Below are positions 34,004-43,732 of a DNA stretch of 64,000 bases, piece after piece (positions within the stretch are counted from its first letter, which is position 1; every line of letters starts with the position of its first letter). Under the pieces are notes generated by a model. It had not been told where the DNA came from, did no database searches, and saw only the letters and a program-made list of their open reading frames with translations. A program made the position numbers and the translations under genes. Source of the stretch: Coriobacteriaceae bacterium (lineage in GTDB: Bacteria > Actinomycetota > Coriobacteriia > Coriobacteriales > Coriobacteriaceae); contig DAJPGB010000001.1 of the NCBI GenBank assembly GCA_025992855.1, positions 2,046,001 through 2,110,000 on the forward strand. The letters are read 5' to 3'.

Positions 34004-36781
34004 CTACCCGCGGCGACGGGCGCGGCTGTAGGGCGTATCCACCATGGGCAGATCCGGACGCAGCTTGCCGTCAAATGCGCGATAGGCGTTCTGTACGGCG
34101 GGCGCCGTGGGAATCGTTGCGATCTCGCCGATGCCCTTGCCGCCGTATGCCACGGGCAGTAGCTCGTCCTTCTCCACGTAGATGGCGTGGATATCCGGAA
34201 TCTCGGGCGCACGGAACAGCCCGAGCGTGCCGTACCTTGCCTGGGGCACGCAGTCCTTGAGCGGCCAGTCCTCGGTAAGCGCATAGCCCATACCCATAAG
34301 CACACCGCCTTCGATCTGACCCTGGATGGAGATGGGGTTGACCACCTTGCCGGAATCGTGCGCGGCATAGACCTCGCTCACGTGGCCGTTGTCGTCCAGG
34401 ATGACCACATGCGTGGCAAAGCCGTAGCAGATGTGGCTCTTGGGATTGGGAGCGTCGGCGCCCAGCTTGTCGGTCGGCTCCAGGTACACGTAGCCAAACT
34501 CGCATCCCTCGAGCGCCTTGATGGCGGCCGCGGGATCCTGAGGATGCATACCCTGGCCGGCGACGAGCTCCTGCGTGTGCAGCTGATAGGCGCGACCGTC
34601 GTCGTACTCGATCTTGACGCCGTCGCCATGCGCATTCACGGGAGCGGCGGGCGCAGACTTGCCGGCCTCGATATCAAGCATGGCATCGCGCAGCAGGAAG
34701 GCGGCACCGCGCACGGCCTCGCCGGTCACAACCGTCTGACGTGAACCAGACGTGGTGCCGGAGTCGGGAGCGTTCTCGGTGGAGCACTCGCCGTTGGCAA
34801 TGCAGCGAAGCGGCAGGCCGCATGCCTCGGCAACGTCCTGCAAAAAGACGGTGTTGCAGCCCTGGCCGATGTCGGACGTGGCGGCATAGACCACAGCCAC
34901 GCCGTCCTCGATGCGAATCTTGCAGCGGCCGGCATCGGGCAGGCCCACGCCCACGCCGGCGTTCTTCATGGCGCAGGCGATACCGGCGTGTCCGGGATGC
35001 GCATAGTAGGCATCCTTGACCTCGAGCAGCGTCTCTTTAAGCGCCGTGGAGCAGTCGGCAATCTGGCCGTTGGGCAAAACCTCGCCCGGCTCGATGGCGT
35101 TACGGTAGCGGATCTCCCACGGATCCAGGCCGACCTTCTCTGCCAGCAAGTCGATCAGGCTCTCGAGCGCAAACTCGGACTGGCAAACGCCAAAGCCGCG
35201 GTACGCGCCGGCGGGCGGGTTGTTGGTGTAGTAGCCATAACCGCGAATGTCGGTGTTCTGGTACTTGTAGGGGCCGACGGCATGCGTGCAGGCGCGCTCG
35301 AGCACCGGGCCGCACAGCGACGCGTAGGCGCCGGTGTCAAAGTTGATCTCGCAATCTAGGCCGGTAAAGTTGCCCTCGGCGTCGCAACCCAGCGTAAAGG
35401 TGCCGTCCATGGCGTGGCGCTTGGGATGGAACGCGAGCGACTCGGCGCGCGTGAGTTTGCACTTCACGGGACGCTGGAACTTATATGCGGCGAGCGCGGC
35501 CAGGTGCTGGATGGACACGTCCTCCTTGCCGCCAAAGCCGCCACCCACGAGCATGGTCTCGACGACCACGCGCTCGGGCTCGTTGTCCCAGCCAAACATG
35601 TGGGCACACTCTTTGCGCGTGTCGTAGGCACCCTGGTCGGTCGACTGCACCTTGACGCCGTTCTTATACGGGAACGCCACGGCGCACTCGGGCTCCAAGA
35701 AGGCATGCTCGGTAAAGGGCGTGGTAAAGCGCTGCGTCACGGTGAATGCGCTCTCCGCCAGCGCCTTGGCGGCGTCGCCGCGCGTCACGTGACGGCTCTG
35801 ACACACATTGTCCTTGAGCTCCACCGTGTTGCCAAAGGCAAAGAAGCTGTCGTGCAGGCGTGGGGCGTCGGCAGTCCTGGCCTCGACAATGTTGCGCACG
35901 GGCTCCAGCGGCTCGTAATCGATCTTTACGAGCTTCTTGGCCTTTTCGAGCGTCGCTTCGTCCTCGGCAACCACCAGCACGATAGCGTCACCCACGCAGC
36001 GGGTGATATCGCCCTGGGCGATCATGACGTCCCAGTCCTGGATAAGGTGGCCGACCTGGTTGACCGGCACGTCCTCGGCGCGCAGGATGCCCACCACGCC
36101 GGGCAGGGCCTCGGCCTTGGAAGTATCGATGGAGAGCACACGGGCGCGCGGGTACTTGGAGCGCACGGCGCTGGCATAGGTCAGACCCGGCTGATCGAGC
36201 TCGTCGATGTCGTCGGGATACTTGCCCTCGCCGAGCACCTTCTTGCGCACGTCGATGCGGAAGGCGCGCTTGCCCACGCCGTAGTCGTCGCCGCGCTCCA
36301 AATCCTCGTCGATCTGCTTTTCGCCACGGAGCACCGCAGCTGCCAGCGAAATGCCCTCGATAATCTTTTTGTAGCCGGTGCAGCGGCAGACATTGCCACG
36401 GATGGCATACTTGATCTGCTCCTCGGTGGGCTCGGGGTCCTCGGCGATCAGCGCTGCACCCGCCATGACCATGCCGGGGATGCAAAAACCGCACTGCACG
36501 GCGCCCACGGCGCCAAAGGCGTACACAAAGGCCTCGCGCACGTCCTCGGGCAGGCCCTCGACGGTCACGATGTTACGGCCGGCGGCAAGAGCAGTGGTCA
36601 GTACGCACGCCTTGACGGCCGCACCGTCCACATGGATGGTGCAGGTGCCGCAGGCGCCCTCGGAGCAGCCGTCCTTGGCGGAGTGAATGTGCAGGTCGTC
36701 GCGCAGATAGCGCAGCAGTGGTTTACTCTCCGTCGTCGTGTGCTCGACACCGTTAACGGTAAAAGTGAATTCCTGTGCCAT
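34004..36781 (-). CDS. Selenium-dependent xanthine dehydrogenase (2Fe-2S and molybdenum domains fused)
   Basis: A 925-residue xanthine oxidase family protein. The plant-type [2Fe-2S] cluster uses C39, C44, C47 and C59; the second cluster uses C97, C100, C132 and C134 (CGFC...CRCTGY). From about residue 175 the molybdopterin domains follow, with VGGGFGGKED, PPAGAYRGFG and the catalytic glutamate region GGKGIGE near the C-terminus. No FAD domain or separate FAD subunit gene (ygfM type) is nearby. Context (ygfK, ssnA, yqeB, yqeC) supports the Se-dependent class, where selenium is a labile ligand and not selenocysteine. Confidence 0.92.
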   Translation of the reverse strand: MAQEFTFTVNGVEHTTTESKPLLRYLRDDLHIHSAKDGCSEGACGTCTIHVDGAAVKACVLTTALAAGRNIVTVEGLPEDVREAFVYAFGAVGAVQCGFCIPGMVMAGAALIAEDPEPTEEQIKYAIRGNVCRCTGYKKIIEGISLAAAVLRGEKQIDEDLERGDDYGVGKRAFRIDVRKKVLGEGKYPDDIDELDQPGLTYASAVRSKYPRARVLSIDTSKAEALPGVVGILRAEDVPVNQVGHLIQDWDVMIAQGDITRCVGDAIVLVVAEDEATLEKAKKLVKIDYEPLEPVRNIVEARTADAPRLHDSFFAFGNTVELKDNVCQSRHVTRGDAAKALAESAFTVTQRFTTPFTEHAFLEPECAVAFPYKNGVKVQSTDQGAYDTRKECAHMFGWDNEPERVVVETMLVGGGFGGKEDVSIQHLAALAAYKFQRPVKCKLTRAESLAFHPKRHAMDGTFTLGCDAEGNFTGLDCEINFDTGAYASLCGPVLERACTHAVGPYKYQNTDIRGYGYYTNNPPAGAYRGFGVCQSEFALESLIDLLAEKVGLDPWEIRYRNAIEPGEVLPNGQIADCSTALKETLLEVKDAYYAHPGHAGIACAMKNAGVGVGLPDAGRCKIRIEDGVAVVYAATSDIGQGCNTVFLQDVAEACGLPLRCIANGECSTENAPDSGTTSGSRQTVVTGEAVRGAAFLLRDAMLDIEAGKSAPAAPVNAHGDGVKIEYDDGRAYQLHTQELVAGQGMHPQDPAAAIKALEGCEFGYVYLEPTDKLGADAPNPKSHICYGFATHVVILDDNGHVSEVYAAHDSGKVVNPISIQGQIEGGVLMGMGYALTEDWPLKDCVPQARYGTLGLFRAPEIPDIHAIYVEKDELLPVAYGGKGIGEIATIPTAPAVQNAYRAFDGKLRPDLPMVDTPYSRARRRG

Positions 36782-36793
36782 GGTGATTCCCTT

Positions 36794-37273
36794 CTACACG
36801 CCGGCGGCGATGCCGGTGCGGTCGTGGATGGCGCCATGCGGGCAGACGACGGCGCACATGCCGCACGACAGGCAGTCCACGCCGTCGATATGGGCGCAGT
36901 TGTCCTCGATGCGGATAGCGCCGGCAGGGCACTTTTTGGCGCACATACCGCAACCGATACAGCTCGTGTCGCAGACCTTGCGCGCAATGGCACCCTTATC
37001 GGTGTTGTTGCAGCGCACCAGAATGTTCTGGTAGCCGGGGACGAAGGCAATCACGCGCTGCGGGCACGCCACGCCGCACAGGCCACAGCCTGTGCACTTG
37101 GAGCGGTCCACGCGGGCGATGCCATCGACCAGCGCAATGGCGCCGTGGGGGCAGGCCGTGACGCAGGCGCCACAGCCAATGCAGCCTTCGCTGCAGCGGG
37201 CATCGCCGCCTGCGGAGGCGCAACCGCTTCCGCAGGCAACGTAGGCCACGTTATGTTGAATGGATTTGGCCAT
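36794..37273 (-). CDS. Ferredoxin-like protein with four [4Fe-4S] motifs
   Basis: A 159-residue iron-sulfur protein. Four CxxCxxCxxxCP motifs: CIGCGACVTACP, CTGCGLCGVACP, CIGCGMCAKKCP and CLSCGMCAVVCP. It sits 12 bases from both the xanthine dehydrogenase gene and ygfK. It is likely the electron carrier between the hydroxylase and YgfK, which would explain the missing FAD domain. The N-terminus has an extra Cys-rich stretch (VACGSGCASAGGDARC) that may bind another metal centre. Confidence 0.88.
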   Translation of the reverse strand: MAKSIQHNVAYVACGSGCASAGGDARCSEGCIGCGACVTACPHGAIALVDGIARVDRSKCTGCGLCGVACPQRVIAFVPGYQNILVRCNNTDKGAIARKVCDTSCIGCGMCAKKCPAGAIRIEDNCAHIDGVDCLSCGMCAVVCPHGAIHDRTGIAAGV

Positions 37274-37284
37274 AAGAGACTCGC

Positions 37285-40284
37285 CTATTTCTTAAGAAGG
37301 TACGAATAGTTGTCGCGCACAGCCCTGATGGTCAGGCGGACGGCCTCGGGAAGACCGGTGTTGACGGCATCGACCGAGACGGTGCGGACCGTGCCGGCGA
37401 CGCGAACCTTAAAGTGGTCCTCGTCCACGGCCAGGAAGCCCTCGTTCTCGGAGTTCTCCATGTCCTCCTCGCTCCAGAACAGGGTGAGCTTGTCCTTGTA
37501 GGGACGGCCCTCCTGGTAGGGGCAGAACACGGCGCAGTTGCCGCACTCGTTGCACATGCCATCGACATGGACGACCTGATGCTTGGCCAGGCCCGGCACC
37601 TTAATGGCTACGTTGGCGCGGTTGGGGCACACGTCGCAGCAGACCTCGCACACCGAGCCGCAGCCCAGGCAGCGGGTCTTGGTGCAGTTGCGCTTGTCGC
37701 GGCACAGCGACCCCTTGCGCTCGTAGCAGGTGTCCTCGCGGCCAGCCTGCTCGTTGCAATCGGCGTACTTGTTAAAGTCCACGCCGGCGATGGCACGGGC
37801 GACCTCGGCGGCGTCGGCAATAGCCTCAACCACGGTGGCAGGACCGCGGCGGCAGTCGCCCGCAGCCCAGACGCCCTCAACGCCGGTGGAGGTGGCGGCA
37901 AGGCGGCCGCGACGGTCGTGCTCGACGCCCGCGGCATCGTACAGACTGGCATCGATGCCCTCGCCCACGGCGCAGATCACCGTGGTGGCGGGAAGCTCGA
38001 CGGTCTCGCCCGTGGCAACGGGGCTGCGACGGCCGCTTGCATCCGGCTCGCCAAGCTCCATAACGTCGCAGGTCAGCACGGCGCCGTTGAGTGCCTTGGG
38101 CGCCAGCAGCTCGCAGAACTCAACGCCGTCGGCAAGAGCAAGATCAAGCTCTTCCTCGTCGGCGGGCATCTGCTTCTTGGTGCGGCGATACACCAGGCGC
38201 ACGTTCTTCACACCAGCCAGGCGCTTGGCCACGCGGGCAGCATCCATGGCGGTGTTGCCGGCGCCGATGACCACGACGTCCTCGCCCAGCTCGAGCTTCT
38301 CGCCCTTCTTGGCGGCCTCGAGGAACTCCAGTACATCGAGCTCGGCACCCTCGCCCAGGCCCGCAGAGCCGGGCATCCAGGCACCGGTGGCCACGACCAC
38401 GTCGGTAAAGCCCTGGGCCTTGAGCTCGTCAATGGAATCCACGCGAGCGTTAAGCTGCACCTTGGCACCAAAGGCCAGGCAGAGCTCGGCATCGTGGGAG
38501 ATATCGTCGCTCGCAATGCGGAACTCGGGAATCACGTGACGGACCACGCCGCCGAGCGAATCGCGAGCCTCGAAGATGGTGACGGGCACGCCGGCGCGCG
38601 TCAGGAAAAACGCCGTCGCCAGGCCGGCCGGGCCGCCGCCGATAACGGCTACGTTGCGCTCGCCGTCGTTGGCGATGGCCTGGGCGCGCAGCTTGGGCAG
38701 CACGGCGGTCATGGCCTCGCGGGCGGCCTTGAGCTTGCTGGCGCGAATCTGGGCGCCCTCGGGCTCGTAGAACGCACGCTCGCAGGCACGGCCGCAGGGA
38801 TGCGGGCAGATGGTGCCGGTAATGAACGGCAGGGCGTTGCGCTCGATGATGATGTTGAGTGCGTCCTCGTAGCGGCCCTCGTCAACGGCCGCCAGATAGG
38901 CGGGAATATCCTGCTGGATGGGGCAGCTCGTGCGGCACGGCGTGGTAAAGCAATCGGAAAGCGGGCTCTTGCCGGCGACCTTGCGGTCGGGCAGCGGACG
39001 CAGCGGCTTCTTGTAGAGCGGGTTGGTGAGCGAGTCGGTCTGGATCGCAGTCACGGCCTCGAGCGAAATGCCCTCAAACGGCTTGCCGTCCAGGTCGGTA
39101 AACTCACCGGCCATCTGGCTAAAGCGCTCGTAGCCACCGGGCTTGAGAACGTCGGTCGCCAGGGTGACGGGCCAAATACCGGCGTCATACAGGGCGCGGA
39201 TGTTGTAGACCGTGGCGCCACCGGAGTAGCTGATGCGCAGCTTGCCATCGAACTGCTCGGTAATGCGGCGGGCAGCCTCGATGGTCAGCGAGAACAGCGA
39301 ACGACCGGACATGTACATCTCGGTGGAGGGCAGCTCGTTCCTCGTCACGTCGACGGGGAACGTGTTGGTCAGCTTGACGCCAAACTCCAGGCCGCGCTCG
39401 GCGCACAGGGCAATCAGGCGCTCGAACATGGGCACGGCGTCGGCCCACTGCAGGTCCTCGCGGAAGTGCGTGTCATCGAAGACGATGTAGTCAAAGCCCA
39501 GCTCGTTGAGGCGCTGACGTGCAAACTCATAGCCCAGCAGCGTGGGGTTGCACTTGATGTAGGTATTGAGGCCCTTCTCGGTGATGAGGTAGGTCGCGAT
39601 GCGCTCGATCTCCGCCGGCGGGCAGCCGTGCAGGGTGGACTCGGTGATGGAGTTGGAGACGCGTGCCGGGATGGACTCGACAAACGCGGCGTCGACATGC
39701 TCAAACTTGTCCAGGTTGGCAAGCGCCCATGCGCGGCACTCGTTCCAGACGTCGGAGCCGCTGGCATCCTTCATGCCCTCGATGTAGGCATCGACCTTGG
39801 GGCTCTTGATGCCCTCCAGGTCATAACCCACGGACATGTTGAAGACAAATCCGTCCGGGCTTCCCAGGCCGTACTCGCGAGCGATCAGGTGGCAGGCGAA
39901 CCATGCCTTCACGTACTCGGCAAAGGCCTGCGGAACCTCGAGCTCGGTCGACCACTCGCAGTTGTAGCACTCGTCCTGCGCCACGATGCAGGGCTTGTTC
40001 ACACACTTGGAGAGCTCCTCGCCGTCCATAACCTGAACGGTCTTGAGCTCAAAGAAGCGGGAACCGGCCACATAGGATGCCACGATGTTCTGGGCAAGCT
40101 GCGTGTTGGGGCCGGCGGCCGGGCCAAACGGGGTCTCGATGCGCTCGTCAAAAATGGGAAGCGCGCCCTCCTGGTTGGTCGTGACCATCTTGCGCACGCC
40201 AAAGACGGCGCCCTGAGTCTTGTGCTCCTCGATGATCCAGTTCATCAGCTGCGAAAACGGGATCGGCCTCATGATGTCGCTCAT
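37285..40284 (-). CDS. ygfK: YgfK, putative iron-sulfur flavoprotein of the Se-dependent purine pathway
   Basis: A 999-residue multidomain protein; the start MSDIMRPIPFSQL at 40284 is chosen (AGAGGAG upstream). The N-terminal ~400 residues are a dihydroorotate dehydrogenase-like barrel. A CFTTPCRTSCPIQQDIP cluster motif comes next, then a GltD-like FAD/NAD(P) module (VIGGGPAGLATAFFL and VVIGAGNTAMDAARVA). The C-terminal end has CLGCGSVCEVCCDVCP and CNECGNCAVFCP. It is annotated as a selenate reductase subunit in E. coli, but context indicates an electron-transfer or ring-reducing role in purine degradation. Confidence 0.92.
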   Translation of the reverse strand: MSDIMRPIPFSQLMNWIIEEHKTQGAVFGVRKMVTTNQEGALPIFDERIETPFGPAAGPNTQLAQNIVASYVAGSRFFELKTVQVMDGEELSKCVNKPCIVAQDECYNCEWSTELEVPQAFAEYVKAWFACHLIAREYGLGSPDGFVFNMSVGYDLEGIKSPKVDAYIEGMKDASGSDVWNECRAWALANLDKFEHVDAAFVESIPARVSNSITESTLHGCPPAEIERIATYLITEKGLNTYIKCNPTLLGYEFARQRLNELGFDYIVFDDTHFREDLQWADAVPMFERLIALCAERGLEFGVKLTNTFPVDVTRNELPSTEMYMSGRSLFSLTIEAARRITEQFDGKLRISYSGGATVYNIRALYDAGIWPVTLATDVLKPGGYERFSQMAGEFTDLDGKPFEGISLEAVTAIQTDSLTNPLYKKPLRPLPDRKVAGKSPLSDCFTTPCRTSCPIQQDIPAYLAAVDEGRYEDALNIIIERNALPFITGTICPHPCGRACERAFYEPEGAQIRASKLKAAREAMTAVLPKLRAQAIANDGERNVAVIGGGPAGLATAFFLTRAGVPVTIFEARDSLGGVVRHVIPEFRIASDDISHDAELCLAFGAKVQLNARVDSIDELKAQGFTDVVVATGAWMPGSAGLGEGAELDVLEFLEAAKKGEKLELGEDVVVIGAGNTAMDAARVAKRLAGVKNVRLVYRRTKKQMPADEEELDLALADGVEFCELLAPKALNGAVLTCDVMELGEPDASGRRSPVATGETVELPATTVICAVGEGIDASLYDAAGVEHDRRGRLAATSTGVEGVWAAGDCRRGPATVVEAIADAAEVARAIAGVDFNKYADCNEQAGREDTCYERKGSLCRDKRNCTKTRCLGCGSVCEVCCDVCPNRANVAIKVPGLAKHQVVHVDGMCNECGNCAVFCPYQEGRPYKDKLTLFWSEEDMENSENEGFLAVDEDHFKVRVAGTVRTVSVDAVNTGLPEAVRLTIRAVRDNYSYLLKK

Positions 40285-40382
40285 AATGAGCTCCTCTCTG
40301 TAACGCCCGGCGAGACCGCGCGGCGGGCGCAAATACGGTGTAGCGCTAGCACAGCGCCGGCGACCCCGCGGAGGCCGCCTAT

Positions 40383-40418
40383 ACGCGCGTCAGATGCGGC
40401 GAAACATCCGACGCGCGT
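40383..40418. other. Intercistronic hairpin between ssnA and ygfK
   Basis: ACGCGCGTC...GATG pairs with CATC...GACGCGCGT (about 13 bp, one mismatch) 16 bases after the ssnA stop. No T-run follows, so it looks like an mRNA-stabilising or processing structure rather than a terminator. Confidence 0.5.
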
Positions 40419-40433
40419 GAATCTACTTGTGAA

Positions 40434-41789
40434 TTAGTAGGTGCGATTGTTAAGCGCGCTCCAGAGCTTCTTGGACTCAGCCATGGTCCACGCGTTAATC
40501 TTTTCCTCATCGATACCGACAAACTCGCGATCCTTGTACAGGACGCGGCCGTTGATGATGGTGGTACGGCAGTTTTTGCCCATCATGCCAAAGAGCATGT
40601 GGCCGTCGATGTTCTCCTCGCTCAGCGGCGTAAAGGGCTTGTAGTCCATAACGATGACGTCGGCAGCGGCGCCGGCCTCGAGCACACCGAGCTTGCGATC
40701 GAAGTACTTGCTGGCCATCTTGGCGTTATTCTCGAACAGCATGGTCATGGCCTCGCACCAGCCCACGTTGGGCATGGCGGCGTTGTGGCGCTGGATGATC
40801 AGGAAGACCTTGAGGCTCTCGAGCATATCGTGGGTGTAGGCGTCGGTGCCCATGCACACGGGGATGCCGCGACGGAAGAATTCGAGCACGGGGGCGCAGC
40901 CCACGGCGTTTCCCATATTGGATTCGGGGTTGTTGACGAGCCAGGTGCCGGACTCCTTGACGATATCCATCTCGGCAGGCGTCACGTGGATGCAGTGGCC
41001 GAGCATGGTGTCGGGACCCAGCAGGTTGTGCTGCAGTAGGCGCTCGACGGGGCTGATGCCGCCGCGGTTGAGGCGGGAATCCCACACATCGTTCATGCCC
41101 TCGCACACGTGGATGTGGAAGCCGGTCAGACCGTTGTTGGCCTCGGCCATCTTATCCATGGTCTCATCCGACAGCGTAAAGGTGGCGTGACCGCCAAACA
41201 TTGCGGCGATCATGTGGTTGTCGTTATCGCGACGCTCCTTGGCGGCCCACTGGGCAAACTCGGCGTTCTCGGCAATAGCCTGATCGCACTTTTCCTGGCC
41301 ACGGCGGTCGGAAACCTCGTAGCACAGGCACGAACGCATGCCCAGCTCCTGAGCGGCGTCCTTAATGGTAAAGAGGCTGCCCGGAATCTCGCAGAAGCTC
41401 GCGTGGTGATCGAAGATCGTGGTGACGCCGTCGCGGATGGAATCCAGAATCGTGGCATAGGCGCTGGCCTTGGTGCCGTCGAGCGTCAGGTTGTCGTCAA
41501 TCTTCCACCACTGCTGCTCAAGATTCTCCAGGAAGTTGGTGGGGTTGCAGCCCTTAATGGCAAGGCCGCGGGCCAGACCCGAGTAGATGTGGGTGTGGCA
41601 GTTGATAAGTCCGGGCATGATGAGGTTGCCCTGGGCGTCGACGTACTCGGCATCCGGGTACTTGGCCTTGAGCTCGCGCTCGGGGCCCACTTCGACGATC
41701 GTATCTCCGTCAATGGCGACCGCACCGTTGGGAATAAACGGAGTCTGAGCGTTGCGGGTAAAGACGGAACCGTTAGCGACCAGAAGCAT
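40434..41789 (-). CDS. ssnA: Putative aminohydrolase SsnA
   Basis: A 451-residue amidohydrolase-superfamily protein; the start MLLVANGSVF at 41789 is chosen because AGGGAG precedes it. GLINCHTHIYSGLARG carries the HxH metal pair (about residues 60-66), with later GHCIHVT and MGTDAYTHD. It resembles guanine and chlorohydrolase-type deaminases, so deamination of a purine or purine-derived ring is likely. ssnA is a constant member of Se-dependent purine clusters. The exact substrate is not readable from sequence. Confidence 0.9.
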   Translation of the reverse strand: MLLVANGSVFTRNAQTPFIPNGAVAIDGDTIVEVGPERELKAKYPDAEYVDAQGNLIMPGLINCHTHIYSGLARGLAIKGCNPTNFLENLEQQWWKIDDNLTLDGTKASAYATILDSIRDGVTTIFDHHASFCEIPGSLFTIKDAAQELGMRSCLCYEVSDRRGQEKCDQAIAENAEFAQWAAKERRDNDNHMIAAMFGGHATFTLSDETMDKMAEANNGLTGFHIHVCEGMNDVWDSRLNRGGISPVERLLQHNLLGPDTMLGHCIHVTPAEMDIVKESGTWLVNNPESNMGNAVGCAPVLEFFRRGIPVCMGTDAYTHDMLESLKVFLIIQRHNAAMPNVGWCEAMTMLFENNAKMASKYFDRKLGVLEAGAAADVIVMDYKPFTPLSEENIDGHMLFGMMGKNCRTTIINGRVLYKDREFVGIDEEKINAWTMAESKKLWSALNNRTY

Positions 41790-41937
41790 AAATGCTCCCT
41801 TCAACATCAGGGGCGGGGTTTGACACCTCTGACATGGCGGAAGTGCGAAGCGCCGGCCTACACCGGAAACGGGCCCTCTCCCGTCAACGCTTCACCAAAG
41901 GGACAAGCCCTTTGAAGTGCGGCTTGGCGCCGCATGG

Positions 41938-41969
41938 CGCCGGCGGACGAGGCGATGCGTCCGCCGGCG
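41938..41969. other. GC-rich hairpin after the permease gene
   Basis: A perfect 12-bp stem (CGCCGGCGGACG with CGTCCGCCGGCG) with an 8-base loop starts 17 bases past the permease stop. No T-run on the minus strand. It lies between permease and ssnA and could modulate read-through or mRNA stability. Confidence 0.5.
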
Positions 41970-41985
41970 AATAGCACCGAATTGG

Positions 41986-43380
41986 TTACTTCTTGCTCTC
42001 GGGCAGGACCAGATCCACAGCGGCATCCTTGGCGGCATCGATGTGCTGAGCCACGACCGGCGTCTGCGGAAGGATCAGGTTAAGGACAATGGCCATGATG
42101 GCGGTGGGGGTCACGGCGTTGGAGCCGATGACGGTGGACACCCAGGTGGGCATGCCCTCGCCGGCGAGGCAGCCGCTGGCCATCCAAATGCCCAGGCCAA
42201 AGACGACCGAGGTGCCGACGATGGTGGTGGTGCGCTGCGTGAGGCCCTCGCGGGTGAACATGCGCACACCGTTCATGGTGATGGTGCCAAAGACGCCGAC
42301 GGTCGCGCCGCCGATGACAGGCTGCGGGATGGCGGAGAGCACGGCAGAGAGCTGCGGGAACAGACCGGCGATGGCAAAGACGGCCGCGATGATCACAAAG
42401 ACCCACTTGTTGACGACCTTGTTGGAGCAGATGATGCCCACGTTCTGGCCAAGGGCGCTGGTGGGAAGACCGCCCAGCAGGCCGCCGACCATAGAGGTGA
42501 GGCCCTGGGACACAATAGCGCCGGAGAGCTCGCGCTCGGTGGGCATACGGTCGATGGAGCCCAGGCAGGCGGCGGAAACGTCACCGATAACCTGGATGGC
42601 GACCATGGGGAACACGACAGCGAGGGTAATGCAGACCTCGGGATCAAACTCGAGCGCGTAGGGCATGAGCTTGGGAAGGGCGAAGACCTGAGCGGTGGCG
42701 ACGCTGGAGAAGTCGATCATGCCAAAGGGGATCGAAACGATCATGCCAACGATCATGCCAAAGAACACGGATCCCAGCTTGAGCGTGCCCTTGCCAAAGT
42801 TGGCGAGCGCAAAGACCACGGCGAAGGTGATAAGAGCGACGCACCAGGCCTGCGGGGTGCCCCACAGCGGCGTACCCATACCGCCGGCCATATACTTGAC
42901 AGCCGTGGGATAGAGAGAGACGCCAATGGAGAAGATGACCGTACCGGTCACGACGGGCGGGAATAGCCACTTAATCTTGCTGTAAGCCAAACCAAAGAGG
43001 ACCGCGACGGCGCCGCCGACGATCTCGCCGCCCAGCAGCGCACCAAAGCTAAAGCCCGAGGCACCCATGGCCTGGAGGGCCGGGAGGAACGCGAACGAAA
43101 CGCCCATGACGATGGGCAGGCCGCCGCCGATGCGACGGAAGGGAGCGAAGGCCTGAAGGGCCGTGTCGATTGCCGAAAGAATGAGCGCGACCTGGATGAT
43201 GTCGGTGCTCTGCTGGCTATTAAAGCCGTAGACGCCGGCCATGATGACAGCCGGGGTGATGATACCGGCAAACGAAGCCAGTACGTGCTGAAGGGCACAC
43301 GGGATCATTTCCTTAACGGGAGGCATGCCTTCACGAGTGAACAGGGCTTCAGTGCCGTTCTTAACCGTCTCCTGGGTCAT
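41986..43380 (-). CDS. Nucleobase:cation symporter-2 family purine permease (xanthine/uric acid type)
   Basis: A 464-residue multi-pass membrane protein; the start MTQETVKNG at 43380 is chosen (GGTGG before it). About 12-14 hydrophobic segments are visible, and GQNVGIICSNKVVNKW matches the NAT/NCS2 signature with the QN pair. Its closest functional group by context is xanthine or urate uptake (YgfO/UacT types); uracil transport is less likely here. It leads the right-arm operon and has a reasonable promoter at 43468-43496. Confidence 0.9.
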   Translation of the reverse strand: MTQETVKNGTEALFTREGMPPVKEMIPCALQHVLASFAGIITPAVIMAGVYGFNSQQSTDIIQVALILSAIDTALQAFAPFRRIGGGLPIVMGVSFAFLPALQAMGASGFSFGALLGGEIVGGAVAVLFGLAYSKIKWLFPPVVTGTVIFSIGVSLYPTAVKYMAGGMGTPLWGTPQAWCVALITFAVVFALANFGKGTLKLGSVFFGMIVGMIVSIPFGMIDFSSVATAQVFALPKLMPYALEFDPEVCITLAVVFPMVAIQVIGDVSAACLGSIDRMPTERELSGAIVSQGLTSMVGGLLGGLPTSALGQNVGIICSNKVVNKWVFVIIAAVFAIAGLFPQLSAVLSAIPQPVIGGATVGVFGTITMNGVRMFTREGLTQRTTTIVGTSVVFGLGIWMASGCLAGEGMPTWVSTVIGSNAVTPTAIMAIVLNLILPQTPVVAQHIDAAKDAAVDLVLPESKK

Positions 43381-43467
43381 TTGACCACCAATCCTCGAAA
43401 TAGTTGTTTTCGCATCTAACGCTCTATTGTGACGCAGTGCGGGGTTGAGGTTGTGCCTTCGTTCCAT

Positions 43468-43496
43468 ATCGTATTAAAGATGATTCTCATTCTCAA
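43468..43496 (-). promoter_or_regulatory. Putative promoter of the purine permease
   Basis: On the minus strand TTGAGA (43491-43496), a 17-base spacer and TACGAT (43468-43473). The -35 is a 5/6 match and the -10 a 4/6 match. The predicted leader is about 80 bases. The 352-base divergent region 43381-43732 otherwise holds AT-rich DNA without a recognised riboswitch. Confidence 0.5.
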
Positions 43497-43732
43497 TAAT
43501 AATTTTTTGTTATCAGACTATTCTTGAGCTGAAACAATGTATTTTCGCAGGTCAGGAAAGTGTCTGGTCAAAATAACATCTTACTTTTCTTTTGGTCAAC
43601 CGTTTACCGCTAAATTCCTACCGTTCGTCTGTATTACGCAATATACCTGCGAATATACGAGATGAGGAATGGCGTGTTACCATGAGAAAAAATTGTTATG
43701 AACATTTCCGATTTCACCCCAAGGAGTTGCCC

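Noticed and set aside
33595..34368. Minus-strand frame of 257 codons across the 62-bp repeats
   Set aside because: It overlaps two real genes in other frames and is driven by repeat content and GC bias.
34004..36781. Selenocysteine-containing hydroxylase
   Set aside because: No in-frame TGA or SECIS-like hairpin is needed to read the gene; selenium in this family is a labile cofactor ligand.
37414..40437. A 1007-codon open frame on the plus strand across ygfK
   Set aside because: It is the antisense of a clear, motif-rich gene. High-GC codon usage opens long opposite frames throughout this window (also at 1150-2208 and 3388-5097), and none shows a family match.
41938..41969. Rho-independent terminator after the permease gene
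   Set aside because: The stem is strong but no T-run follows on the minus strand, so it is listed only as a hairpin.
43475..43500. Fur-box-like sequence upstream of the permease
   Set aside because: Only one half resembles the consensus, and the sequence coincides with the -35 region of the likely promoter.
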